This document shows positions 1 to 7,711 of a DNA stretch of 17,115 nucleotides, piece after piece (the first letter of the stretch is position 1; each line of letters starts with the position of its first letter). This DNA comes from an uncultured Elusimicrobiales bacterium. Lineage in GTDB: Bacteria > Elusimicrobiota > Elusimicrobia > Elusimicrobiales > Elusimicrobiaceae. The stretch covers positions 1-17,115 of the forward strand of contig CAJOLM010000009.1 of NCBI GenBank assembly GCA_905235355.1, in the 5' to 3' direction. The position numbers were made by a program, and so were the translations under genes. Below the pieces are notes generated by a model that was not told the origin of the DNA, did no database searches, and saw only the letters and a program-made list of their open reading frames with translations.

Positions 1-124
1 CAAAGGCCCATAGCTGATGCGCAAAACTACCCCAAGTTATTCCGCCGTGGCGCAGGTATACACAGACCCACGTAATGAGGAAAAAGGCAATCGCGTCCAG
101 AATAAAAAATAAACTAGAGGTCAT
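1..124 (-). CDS. N-terminus of membrane protein, probably initiating sugar-phosphate transferase (partial)
   Basis: Only the first 41 codons are inside the window, so the gene continues beyond base 1. They read as a short polar start, then a hydrophobic stretch (about residues 5-23, beginning SLFFILDAIAFFLIT), then YLRHGG. This resembles the first membrane segment of polyprenyl-phosphate sugar-1-phosphate transferases (WbaP type) and of CapD-type dehydratases, which open with a hydrophobic helix ending in an Arg-containing turn. The ATG overlaps the stop codon of the upstream epimerase gene (ATGA). An AAGGAAGG stretch lies about 9 bases before the ATG, so translational coupling is likely. Position at the end of a wzy-wza-wzc-epimerase series fits a polysaccharide role. 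The specific function is an inference; only a membrane N-terminus is visible. Confidence 0.5.
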   Translation of the reverse strand, partial: MTSSLFFILDAIAFFLITWVCVYLRHGGITWGSFAHQLWAF

Positions 125-1061
125 TTGTTAGTGCCTTCCTTTTCTTGCCACATTTCGGCTAATCCTTGCTCTAACGTTACGTGCGGGGTAAAGCCCAGCG
201 CGCGGATTTTGCTAATGTCAGCAGAGGACTCATGTACATCTCCCGGACGTTTCGGGCGGCTGACGCGCGCAAGTTTACGCCCGGATACTTTTTCAATCGT
301 ATCGGCTAGCTCCAGTAATGTATAAGTGCGTCCGCATTGTAAATTTCGCCCGGTATGCCTTTTTCTGCCGCGAGCAAATTGGCTTGCACAACGTCACTAA
401 CGTGCACAAAATCACGGCTTTGCAGGCCGTCCCAGTCAATGCCCAGGGGTTGGTTGTCTGCGGCTAATTGCATAAATTTTGCAATGACCGCTGCATAGGC
501 AGAATTAGCATTTTGTCCGGTGCCAAACACATTAAAATAGCGCAAAATAACCGTCGGCAATCCATAGGCCTTGGTGTAAAGCTGGCATAATTCTGCCCCG
601 GCCTGTTTGCTCCAGGCATAAGGGGATTGGCAATCGGTGGGGGTGGTTTCGGCATACGGCAGCGCGGGGCTATTGCCATACACGGCAGAGGACGAGGCAA
701 ACACCACGCGTTTGACCCCTGCCTGACGCGCTGCTTCCAGCACGTTTTGCGTGCCGTTTATATTGATTTGCATGGTTTTTTGCGGGTCCTGCATAGACTC
801 TGCCACCGACACTAAAGCCGCATGATGCAGCACATAATCTACCCCGCTGCATGCTTGGGCGACGGTGGCAAAATGGCAAATATCGCCTTTGATAAAGTGG
901 ATTTTATCCTGCACAGAGGACAAATTGTCTAATGAGCCGCCGGATAAATCATCCAGTACCGTCACGCGTTGACCGCGTGCGATCAAGGTGCGAGCCAGGT
1001 GCGAGCCGATAAATCCGGCCCCGCCTGTAATTAGCCAATGAAATGCGTGCGCTTGCGTCAT
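121..1061 (-). pseudogene. Nucleotide-sugar 4-epimerase (extended SDR family), frameshifted near the C-terminus
   Basis: Family members interconvert UDP-sugars (glucose/galactose or their N-acetyl forms) in the cytoplasm using NAD, supplying precursors for surface polysaccharide. The N-terminal part has the Rossmann motif GGAGFIGS, a DD after the second strand, the SSSAVYG segment, the catalytic YAWSK (YxxxK) and RYFNVFG, all typical of UDP-glucose 4-epimerase-like enzymes. The reading frame breaks at about 334-335, right after GEIYN, and ends at a TAG at 306-308. In the next frame the missing C-terminus is intact down to a TGA at 121-123: GRTYTLLELADTIEK and onward to EMWQEKEGTNK. Relatives have N-x-G-x-G at this point, so a loss of about 7 bases (net minus one) explains the break. 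It could be a real mutation or an assembly error. The start is taken as ATG at 1061; a TTG at 1067 is an alternative, and no clear ribosome site is visible. Without the break the protein would be about 315 residues, a normal length. Confidence 0.85.
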
Positions 1062-1070
1062 AAACAATAT

Positions 1071-2822
1071 TTATTTTTTGCTTGAGTCAGCGCCGTCGGT
1101 ATATCCGTACTGGGAATAGCCATAGCGTCCGTAACGTCCATAGCGGCTATAGCGCCCATAGGATAAACCTTCCAGCTTGTACTGGGAAAGTACCGCACCC
1201 AAAATTTTGATGCCTGCTTTTTGCAGCTTGTCCAAAGCAGCCTGGGCCAGTTTGGCGCTGGTCTTGGCGTGTTGCAGCACAAAGATGGCCTGGGGAATAT
1301 GTTTACCCCACAGCAGCGTGTCGGAAACCGGCATCACGGCGGGGCAGTCTATGATCACCTGGTCATAATGCTGCTTGGCCCAAGCCAGTAAGTCAGCCAG
1401 TTTAGGCGTATTAAGCAGCTCCGCCGGATTGGGCGGGCGGTGTCCGGCTGTCATGACAAATAAATTCGGTACGTCTTTGACCGCTTGTACATTGGCGGCA
1501 TAATCGGCTTTTTGCGGGTCCGAATCCCAAATATGGCTTAAGCCTTTTTCAGAAGAAAGCTTGAAGGCTTTGTGCAAACGCGCGCGACGTAAATCTCCGT
1601 CAATAAGCAGCACTTTTTTGCCGGCTTGGGCCAGGGCTACTATAAGATTGACAGACAAATGGCTTTTGCCTTCGCCTTGCAGCGCGCTGGTAATCAAAAT
1701 GGGCGCGCCTTTATCTTGTGTGAGGGCAAAGTCCAACATAGTGCGTACATTGCGCACGTTTTCCGCCAGCAGCGAATTAGTGCCCGAGAGCATAGAGCCA
1801 TATTCTGACGTTCTTTTTTTGCTCTTTTCCATCGGGATAAAACCTAAATACGCCAGCCCCAGTTTGGTTTCCAAATCTTCAGAGGACGTGACGCTTTGGT
1901 CCAAAAATTCTAGGACAAACGCCACCAGCAACCCTAATAGCGCACCCGCCAGTAGTCCGATAGCGATATTGATTAATTTGCGCGGGCGGACCGGATTTTG
2001 CGGCGTGATAGCCGGGTCAATCACGCGGATATTGTTGCCGGAAAATTGACCGGAAAGCTCAATTTTAATACTGAGCACCAAGCGGCGGGTTTCCGTGTTA
2101 ATTTGGTTATTGACGGCCTGCAGCTGATTAGCCACAGAAATCACTTCCGGGTGTTGCGGTGTGTATTTGGCAGACAAACGCGCCAGCTGCCCGGAGAGAT
2201 GAGCAGACTGCTGTTTTAAACTTTTGATAAAGTCGCTGTTGACCACCTGCGGCATGGAGTCCAATAGTTCCTGCTGCTCGCGGCTTTTTTCGGTGCTTTC
2301 TAACGCTTTGATGACGTCTTGCCCCATAAACACGCGGTTGCTGATATTGTCTGCCACAAAGGTATTAGCCAGCGTGTTAGCGGTTTCCTGCGCCAGTTTG
2401 GGGTCATAGGCAATGACGGATAATTCCACCAAGCGGCTGCGGGTAATCGGCTCAATTTTAATAGCTTTGTGCAGCTTATTAATGCCGCCGGGATTTTCAA
2501 ATTCTTCGTATTGGCCCAGGTCCATATCGTTGTACACTTTCTCTAGTAGAGAGCGGCTTTCTAAGAGCTTGTACTGGGTGCGGTAATAATCTTCTTCCGA
2601 CGTAAAAGAACGGTAAGAGGCAGGGTCAATTTTGCCGGCGTCTTCCTGGTTAATCATCATCAGCACCGTGGCTTTGTACGCCGGGCGCATAAAGGTGTTG
2701 ACCAGTAGCGCAGTTACCAGCCCGACGGCTGCTAATGCACTAATCAGCCAAAAGCGTTTAAAAACAATCTGGATAAGCTGGCTTAAATCCAGTTCTTCTT
2801 GATTATTATTTGTGTTGTCCAT
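1071..2822 (-). CDS. wzc: Wzc-type polysaccharide co-polymerase and BY-kinase
   Basis: Inner-membrane protein that controls polysaccharide chain length and export through autophosphorylation. The 583 residues begin with a Wzz domain: first membrane helix at about 24-44, a long periplasmic region with coiled-coil-like helices, and a second helix at about 285-307 preceded by the proline-rich PQNPVRPRK. A cytoplasmic BY-kinase domain follows, with Walker A GEGKS (383-387), Walker A' LLIDGDLRR (405-413) and Walker B VIIDCPA (489-495). The C-terminal tail has eight tyrosines within residues 555-574 in a Tyr-Gly-Arg repeat, the usual autophosphorylation cluster. Family proteins of Proteobacteria are about 700-720 residues; this one is shorter mainly in the periplasmic part. 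The ATG has AAGGA 6 bases upstream, overlapping the stop of the wza-like gene, so the two are coupled. The phosphatase at 5202 is the likely partner. Confidence 0.93.
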   Translation of the reverse strand: MDNTNNNQEELDLSQLIQIVFKRFWLISALAAVGLVTALLVNTFMRPAYKATVLMMINQEDAGKIDPASYRSFTSEEDYYRTQYKLLESRSLLEKVYNDMDLGQYEEFENPGGINKLHKAIKIEPITRSRLVELSVIAYDPKLAQETANTLANTFVADNISNRVFMGQDVIKALESTEKSREQQELLDSMPQVVNSDFIKSLKQQSAHLSGQLARLSAKYTPQHPEVISVANQLQAVNNQINTETRRLVLSIKIELSGQFSGNNIRVIDPAITPQNPVRPRKLINIAIGLLAGALLGLLVAFVLEFLDQSVTSSEDLETKLGLAYLGFIPMEKSKKRTSEYGSMLSGTNSLLAENVRNVRTMLDFALTQDKGAPILITSALQGEGKSHLSVNLIVALAQAGKKVLLIDGDLRRARLHKAFKLSSEKGLSHIWDSDPQKADYAANVQAVKDVPNLFVMTAGHRPPNPAELLNTPKLADLLAWAKQHYDQVIIDCPAVMPVSDTLLWGKHIPQAIFVLQHAKTSAKLAQAALDKLQKAGIKILGAVLSQYKLEGLSYGRYSRYGRYGRYGYSQYGYTDGADSSKK

Positions 2823-2831
2823 AGTAAATCC

Positions 2832-3479
2832 TTAAAATAAGCTTTGTGGCACAAAGACTACGTCGCCCGGCATGAGGGCAATATCCATGGCTTTGTTGCC
2901 TTGTTTGGTGATTTGGGTCACGTCCACGTCCAGGGTGTGTTGCTTGCCGTCCTGCATGCGCAAAATGCGCACTTTGGATACGGCGGCTACGTCGGTAAAT
3001 CCGCCTGCGGACGTAATTGCTTCCAGCACGGTCATGGATTTTTCGGGCGGGATTTCAATAGAGGACGGCTTCTTGACCTGGCCTAATACATACACAGTTT
3101 TATTGCCGTACTCTTTAATAAGGATAGACACTTGCGGATTTTTTAAATACATACGCAAGGCTTCGGCTAAATTGGCCTCTGCCTGCTCTACAGTATATCC
3201 GGCTACAGGTACAGTGCCCACCAGCGGATAGGTGATGCTTCCGTTACCGCTGATGCGTAAAATGCGGTCCATATCTTCTTCCATAAAGACTTTGACGTCT
3301 AATAAATCGCCCGGCTGCAACACATACGAGGCCGATTGGCGTACTTGTTCAATGCCTTTGGAAATTTCTTGTGAAACCGAGGCGGTTTGGGCTGCGTTAT
3401 TTTTAGGAGTGCTTCCGCACGCAGCCAAAAAAGGCAACAAAATGCCTAGCAAGAGGTAAACATAGATAGATTTCTTCAT
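2832..3479 (-). CDS. wza: Wza-type polysaccharide export lipoprotein
   Basis: Likely outer-membrane or periplasmic export component that continues the Wzc channel. The 215 residues open with a lipoprotein signal ending LAAC (Cys21). A polysaccharide-export (Poly_export) domain follows from about residue 55 (YVLQPGDLLDVKVF), with the family-typical GSITYPLVGTVPVAG. Then comes one SLBB domain from about residue 128 (VYVLGQVKKP, EAITSAGGF), ending in LMPGDVVFVP. E. coli Wza is about 380 residues with extra SLBB-type domains and a C-terminal membrane helix that forms the pore. This protein has one SLBB domain and no such helix, as in the shorter Wza-like proteins of many other phyla, so another protein may form the outer-membrane pore. 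It lies 29 bases after the polymerase-like gene and 9 bases before wzc. No good ribosome site precedes the ATG. Confidence 0.9.
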   Translation of the reverse strand: MKKSIYVYLLLGILLPFLAACGSTPKNNAAQTASVSQEISKGIEQVRQSASYVLQPGDLLDVKVFMEEDMDRILRISGNGSITYPLVGTVPVAGYTVEQAEANLAEALRMYLKNPQVSILIKEYGNKTVYVLGQVKKPSSIEIPPEKSMTVLEAITSAGGFTDVAAVSKVRILRMQDGKQHTLDVDVTQITKQGNKAMDIALMPGDVVFVPQSLF

Positions 3480-3508
3480 ATTCTATATTTTACCAAATAT
3501 AATCTAAG

Positions 3509-5167
3509 TTATCTAGAAATATCGGCGTCAGCTCCTGCGGGGCGCGTGCGCATATAGAGGATAGAGAGTGCCTTTTCTTGCGGATATTTTCGCAGGTAGG
3601 TAATAGAGAGCTGATTGGCCTGCTCCAATAGGCGGGCTTTTTCCGCCGGATCTTTGGAGCGGACAGCGGCATTGTAATACGCATTTCCCAAACGCGCAGC
3701 AGCACGCGGGCTGGGATAGAGCGCGAGGCCCTTTTGATAATACTGCAGGTGCATCTCAGTTTTGTAATTGCGGCCAAACAAAAATGCGCGCCAAGAAAGC
3801 GTCCGCCGTAAGGGAATAATACACGCCGCTAAAAAGATTATCAGCACCAGTAGGCGCAGCAGCAGCGCGGGCTGCCAGGTGTGCGTTCTATCTTTCCAAA
3901 AAGAAACCGAACACGCCAGGCCGGTAATGATAAAAAACAGACACGCAGTCGCCGGAATAAAGAACGGAAAATCAAAGACCGCCCCATTGCAAATAACCAC
4001 GAGCGCCGCCACCAACGCGGCCAGTTTGATTTGCTTGACAGACTCTAATCTTCTTAGCCGCCGCAATACTATATATATAAAGTAAAGCAGCCCCAGCAGT
4101 ATCAGTATGCCGCCCACATATCCGGTGCCGACCAGTATTTCCAGCCAGTCACTATGCAAGCGCTCTACATAAGAGGAAATGGGTTTTTCTACATAAGACG
4201 TTACCACCACCGGCAGCGCGCCAATGCCTATGCCCCACAGGGGGTAATTATCCAGCATATCTCCGGCAGCGTGATATAACATTTTGCGTATTTCTATAGA
4301 AGTATCTTGCACGGTGCGGCGCTGGGCAAATTCATTAATTTGGTCCACATGGGTATAGGCCCAATACGCTCCCAGTGCAAAAACAACCAGTACCAGCGCC
4401 AGGGACTTGAGCCGTTTCTTCCACGTCAGCGGCACATAGCAGGAACATAGTACGCTAAAGACAAAAAGCCCTACAGATAAAGAAAGCATACCACCGCGCG
4501 AGCGGGAAAATACCGCCGCCACACCGATTGCTATGGCCAGCAGCAACGCCCAAATTTGCCGGGCATAAAAAGACGGTTTAGGGATTTTGATGTGATGTCT
4601 GTTGCGCCACGCGGCTACTACCCAGCCGACACTTAACACAGCACTGGCAGCTAAATAAATCCCGCCGTGATTACGGTTTAAAAACGGACCATATCCGCCG
4701 CGCACATTTGCCAGCGCGAGGATGTATTGCCCTTTGGGTAAGCATAACACGCACAGGACAATCGCTACCGCACAGGCCGTCAGCCAAGCGGTCAGTTGGG
4801 ATACTTGTTTAGAGGTTTGCGCAAGCTGCATCACACAAAATACCAGCGCTGCATACGTGATAAAATACGACGCATGTTCCAGCGTGTATAAACGCATTAG
4901 CGTGGAGGGGTAAGGAGCGGGGCGCATCAGCAGTGTTTGCGGGCAAATGCTCTGCACGGCTGCATACAAGGTAAGCATACCTAATAAATAGAGTACCGGC
5001 TTATATAAAGGAGTATATATGAGTGTACGCCGGGTAAATAAAATACCGCCCAGCAGTATCGCTACAATGCCTTGCAAAATAGAAAAAACCCACGGCTCTG
5101 CTCCTGCAAAACTGAAAGGCACAAAAAAGATTGCAATGATAAGTAAGATGCGCAAAAATAAATCCAT
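3509..5167 (-). CDS. O-antigen ligase / Wzy-type polymerase with C-terminal TPR-like tail
   Basis: Polytopic inner-membrane protein of 552 residues with about 11-12 hydrophobic helices. Hallmarks of the Wzy_C (O-antigen ligase/polymerase) family are NRNHGG (164-169), SRSRGG (221-226) and LHSDWLEILVGTGYVGG (337-353), the last matching the His-containing periplasmic loop of ligases. These enzymes join or polymerise undecaprenyl-linked glycans on the periplasmic side. After the last helix (about 436-451) roughly 95 residues remain, including a segment at about 475-545 (YYQKGLALYPSPRAAARLGNA) that looks like tetratricopeptide helices, as in several bacterial Wzy_C proteins. It is the first gene of the minus-strand operon. 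Whether it is a ligase or a polymerase cannot be decided from sequence. No Shine-Dalgarno sequence is visible; the ATG is only 34 bases from the divergent phosphatase start. Confidence 0.85.
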   Translation of the reverse strand: MDLFLRILLIIAIFFVPFSFAGAEPWVFSILQGIVAILLGGILFTRRTLIYTPLYKPVLYLLGMLTLYAAVQSICPQTLLMRPAPYPSTLMRLYTLEHASYFITYAALVFCVMQLAQTSKQVSQLTAWLTACAVAIVLCVLCLPKGQYILALANVRGGYGPFLNRNHGGIYLAASAVLSVGWVVAAWRNRHHIKIPKPSFYARQIWALLLAIAIGVAAVFSRSRGGMLSLSVGLFVFSVLCSCYVPLTWKKRLKSLALVLVVFALGAYWAYTHVDQINEFAQRRTVQDTSIEIRKMLYHAAGDMLDNYPLWGIGIGALPVVVTSYVEKPISSYVERLHSDWLEILVGTGYVGGILILLGLLYFIYIVLRRLRRLESVKQIKLAALVAALVVICNGAVFDFPFFIPATACLFFIITGLACSVSFWKDRTHTWQPALLLRLLVLIIFLAACIIPLRRTLSWRAFLFGRNYKTEMHLQYYQKGLALYPSPRAAARLGNAYYNAAVRSKDPAEKARLLEQANQLSITYLRKYPQEKALSILYMRTRPAGADADISR

Positions 5168-5201
5168 ACGAGCATTGTATAAAATTTGATATAGTAAGTA
5201 C

Positions 5202-5645
5202 GTGAAAGTTTTATTTATTTGTCACGCAAATGTGTGCCGCAGCTTTATGGCACAGGAAATATGCCGGTCTGTCCGCCCAGACATACAGGCCGTTTCGCGC
5301 GGCTTGTATGCAGACCCTTTGTACGAAGTGCCGCCCAAAGTATTTCACTTTTTAAAATCACGCGGCATTACACCTAATACCCATACGCCTACCCAAGTAT
5401 CTGCAGCAGATTTGCAAGCAGCAGATTATGTATTTGTCATGGAGCCGGAACATTTGGACTTGCTGCTGGACAAATACGCCCAATATACCGATAAATATCA
5501 TCTGCTGCTGGAATTTGCCTATGGCAAAGAACAAGCCGTGCCGGACCCAATTGTCTTGGAAGGTAGCAGCTTTGAAAAACAAGCGCGCACCTTGGCGGAT
5601 GCGGTAGAAAAAGCCGTGGGTCAGCTTCCGCATACATCAAAATAA
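5202..5645 (+). CDS. Low-molecular-weight protein tyrosine phosphatase (Wzb-like)
   Basis: Cytoplasmic phosphatase of 147 residues, the normal LMW-PTP length. The P-loop is CHANVCRS: Cys7 nucleophile, Arg13, Ser14, in the C-x5-R-S pattern, with Ala9 where Gly is most usual. The general acid loop is VPDPIV with Asp115. The segment SRGLYADP and the FVMEPEHLDLL region also match the family. Its place beside wzc/wza, divergently oriented, suggests that it dephosphorylates the tyrosine tail of the Wzc-like kinase and so permits cycles of polysaccharide assembly. The start is GTG with no Shine-Dalgarno sequence in the 34 bases before it; MKVLFICHANVCRS aligns with family N-termini, so this start is favoured. 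An arsenate reductase role is possible for the superfamily but less likely here. Confidence 0.9.
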   Translation: MKVLFICHANVCRSFMAQEICRSVRPDIQAVSRGLYADPLYEVPPKVFHFLKSRGITPNTHTPTQVSAADLQAADYVFVMEPEHLDLLLDKYAQYTDKYHLLLEFAYGKEQAVPDPIVLEGSSFEKQARTLADAVEKAVGQLPHTSK

Positions 5646-5653
5646 ACATCTGC

Positions 5654-5682
5654 TACACAACCGCTGCATAAAATGATATAAT
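5654..5682 (+). promoter_or_regulatory. Sigma-70-type promoter for the FecR-like / barrel operon
   Basis: A perfect TATAAT (-10) at 5677-5682 is preceded, with a 17-base spacer, by TACACA (5654-5659), which matches four of six bases of TTGACA. It would start transcription near 5689, about 29 bases before the ATG at 5718, whose ribosome site AAGGAG lies at 5705-5710. The promoter starts 8 bases after the phosphatase stop codon. Confidence 0.6.
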
Positions 5683-5717
5683 CTATCTGTAGTAGTTTTA
5701 TATTAAGGAGAACAAGC

Positions 5718-6281
5718 ATGATGAAGAAGTTAGTTGTTGCCGTGGGGGTGTTATTTTTAGTAAGCACTTTACACGCCGTTGTAGTTGTAAAACAAAATGT
5801 AACTGAAAAACGCTATGCGTCTGATGCTTCTATCGTGGTAGATGGAAGTGCCGATACCACCGTAGATTATAATGGTATTACTGTTTTTATTCCGAAAGGA
5901 ACCAAAGCTGTATTGTCCCCTGCGGTAAACAAAGGGTTAATTATTACCGGGAACAATATGAAAGGTGTACAAGTGTACGGCATGACCTTATCCTCTGCCG
6001 GACGCGCTTCTATTACCGTTAACCGCAATAGCGAAACGATTTCTGTACGCTCGGGTAGTGTGCAAGCCCAAAATAAAGCAGGTCAAGTAGCTACGATTGC
6101 CCGCGGTACCGTCGTATCTGCAAACAATATCGCTGCCTTGAGCAGTGTCAATCCGGGTGCCAATGCTGTTGTTTCTATAGACAGCTTTGTGGCAGATAGC
6201 TTGGCTGATACTAATGCGCAACAAGCCTCCCGCAACGTGAAGGAAGAGCAAGAAGTACTCAGCCCGTCCGCACCGCGCTAA
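5718..6281 (+). CDS. Exported FecR-like domain protein
   Basis: Protein of 187 residues with an N-terminal signal peptide (MMKK, hydrophobic 5-17, probable cleavage after LHA at 20), so probably periplasmic. The middle (about 45-140) is beta-rich and has the sequence character of FecR-type domains: VDYNGITVFIPKGTKAVL, then ETISVRSGSVQ and GQVATIARGTVVSA. FecR domains outside iron signalling occur in many exported proteins of unknown role. The C-terminal 40 residues are polar and low in complexity. AAGGAG lies 7 bases before the first ATG; a second ATG directly follows and could also serve. It forms a two-gene unit with the outer-membrane barrel 18 bases downstream, and its nearness to the wza/wzc genes suggests an envelope or polysaccharide role. 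No exact function can be assigned. Confidence 0.65.
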   Translation: MMKKLVVAVGVLFLVSTLHAVVVVKQNVTEKRYASDASIVVDGSADTTVDYNGITVFIPKGTKAVLSPAVNKGLIITGNNMKGVQVYGMTLSSAGRASITVNRNSETISVRSGSVQAQNKAGQVATIARGTVVSANNIAALSSVNPGANAVVSIDSFVADSLADTNAQQASRNVKEEQEVLSPSAPR

Positions 6282-6283
6282 TT

Positions 6284-6289
6284 GAGGGG
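6284..6289 (+). promoter_or_regulatory. Ribosome binding site that decides the barrel start
   Basis: GAGGGG at 6284-6289 sits 10 bases before ATG 6300. It favours that ATG over the in-frame TTG at 6282, which would place extra polar residues ahead of a clean signal peptide. Confidence 0.5.
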
Positions 6290-6299
6290 AAAATTTTGT

Positions 6300-7430
6300 A
6301 TGAAGAAACTTACAATTTTAGTGTTAGCTGCCTTGGTAGCCCTGCCTGTATTTGCGGCCCAGCCGTTAAACTTTATGGTAAGCGAAACAATCAGCTATGA
6401 TGATAATATCTATCTGACCAAAGATGATACCAAAGACTCCGTGATTAGCTCTACCCACGTAGGAGCGGAGTATCGGGCTCCAGTACCGGGCAGCGGACTG
6501 ACTTTGTCTGCCACCGGCTTGGTAGGGTACAATGCTTACACGGAAAAATCGTCTAAAAATAATTATTGGGACGCATTGGCTGACGTCAATTTGCAAAATG
6601 ACACGTTTAAATTGGGGGATAGATTTATCTATACCGCTGATCCGGCCAACAATGCTTTAACAGACCGCGCCAAACGCTTGCAAAACAAAGGATATTTTTC
6701 TTGGCAAAGCTCCAGAGAAAAAATCTTGGGTTTGGGCGTGAATGTGAGCGATATTTACGACTATTACACGGATAATGATTGGGAATATTTGGACCGCAAC
6801 CGCGTTAATGCCGGTGCGCAATTAAATTATAATATATCCGGCAAGACGCAACTGTTTGCTGAATATATGTTTTCCAATATTTCCTATAACACCAATAAGA
6901 AAAATAATTCCAATGGCAGCACGTTTGGCTTGGGTATCAACGGTCAGTTAGCGCCTAAAGTAACCGGTACTGCCAAAGCTACCTATGCTATGCGCGATTA
7001 CGAACACAGCAAAGCCGGAGCTGACAATTATGTTTCTTTAGTCGGATATTATTTGGAAGTGGAATGGATGCCGACGGAAAATGACCTCATTCGCCTGTCC
7101 GGTGAACGCGCCATGGAAGAAACCATTTATGGTGTCAACCGCTACTATGTAGATACGTCTGTTTCTTTACACGCGGCGCACCGTTTCTTTACCAAATGGA
7201 CGGCTGCTGTGACGTTCACCTATGACAATATGGCCTATCCGAAAGCAGCTGCCGCCGGAGAGGACAAACGCAAAGACGATCTGTTCTCCGTCCGCCCGGA
7301 ACTGGGCTATCAGTTTAAGGACTGGCTGTCTGCCGGTATTTGGTACAATTTCACCACCCGCCGTTCCAACACGAGCTGGGCGAAATACGACCGCAACCGC
7401 GTGGGCGCGTTCGTAAAAGCGATGTTCTAA
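6300..7430 (+). CDS. Outer-membrane beta-barrel protein, BBP2 (putative porin) type
   Basis: Protein of 376 residues. The signal peptide MKKLTILVLAALVALPVFAA is probably cut after residue 20. The mature protein opens with VSETISYDDNIYLTKDD, a characteristic start of the putative beta-barrel porin 2 family (BBP2_2, PF10082), some of whose members accompany exopolysaccharide genes. The rest alternates hydrophobic and polar residues with many aromatic girdle residues, and it ends in GAFVKAMF: a terminal Phe is the usual signal for insertion by the Bam complex. It follows the FecR-like gene and precedes a strong terminator. Because the wza-like protein in this window lacks an obvious outer-membrane helix, this barrel is a candidate exit pore or surface anchor for the polysaccharide. 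That link is an inference from neighbourhood. Confidence 0.75.
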   Translation: MKKLTILVLAALVALPVFAAQPLNFMVSETISYDDNIYLTKDDTKDSVISSTHVGAEYRAPVPGSGLTLSATGLVGYNAYTEKSSKNNYWDALADVNLQNDTFKLGDRFIYTADPANNALTDRAKRLQNKGYFSWQSSREKILGLGVNVSDIYDYYTDNDWEYLDRNRVNAGAQLNYNISGKTQLFAEYMFSNISYNTNKKNNSNGSTFGLGINGQLAPKVTGTAKATYAMRDYEHSKAGADNYVSLVGYYLEVEWMPTENDLIRLSGERAMEETIYGVNRYYVDTSVSLHAAHRFFTKWTAAVTFTYDNMAYPKAAAAGEDKRKDDLFSVRPELGYQFKDWLSAGIWYNFTTRRSNTSWAKYDRNRVGAFVKAMF

Positions 7431-7453
7431 GTTTTATATTCATGCTTGTTTGG

Positions 7454-7484
7454 AAACCCCGGTACCTTTTGGTATCGGGGTTTT
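7454..7484 (+). terminator. Rho-independent terminator after the barrel gene
   Basis: AAACCCCGGTACC (7454-7466) pairs with GGTATCGGGGTTT (7471-7483) around a TTTT loop, giving a 13-base-pair stem with one G-T wobble. TTTTC follows on the 3' side. It lies 23 bases after the stop codon at 7430. Confidence 0.8.
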
Positions 7485-7497
7485 CTCATACAACGAG

Positions 7498-7711
7498 GTC
7501 CTGAGCAGAAACACCCCAGGACGACACAGTGCAAACGTGCACACATTTACGCTCGCGTCGTCATCCCGCAGTGTTTCACGTCCCCGTCATCCCGCAGGGT
7601 TTCTGGGCGGGATATAAAAAGATGTCATTCCCGAAGTGGCGGTCCGCAGGACTCGGGAATCTCAACCTTATTTAATAAACAACGAGATCCCCGATTACAG
7701 CCTTCGGGGAT
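7498..7711. repeat. Cluster of palindromic (REP-like) intergenic repeat units
   Basis: This non-coding stretch holds several related inverted repeats. GTCCTG (7498-7503) faces CAGGAC (7517-7522). GTCATCCCGCAGTGTTTC (7560-7577) is repeated with one change at 7586-7603, and in the second copy ATCCCGC (7589-7595) pairs with GCGGGAT (7607-7613). GTCATTCCCGA (7624-7634) pairs with TCGGGAAT (7653-7660). TCGGGAATCTC (7653-7663) also faces GAGATCCCCGA (7684-7694) with one mismatch, and ATCCCCGA (7687-7694) pairs with TCGGGGAT (7704-7711). Such GTCAT-CCCG palindromes resemble dispersed intergenic repeats known from many bacteria. Copy number elsewhere in this genome cannot be seen. Confidence 0.65.

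Noticed and set aside
1561..2049. A 162-codon plus-strand open frame
   Set aside because: It is antisense to the wzc kinase and Wzz region, has no recognisable protein features, and the minus-strand frame has clear domain motifs.
3768..4085. A 105-codon plus-strand open frame
   Set aside because: It lies antisense within the polymerase-like membrane protein and shows no motif or ribosome site.
6282..6299. TTG start for the barrel protein
   Set aside because: ATG 6300 has GAGGGG upstream and gives a standard signal peptide, while the TTG lies ahead of that ribosome site.
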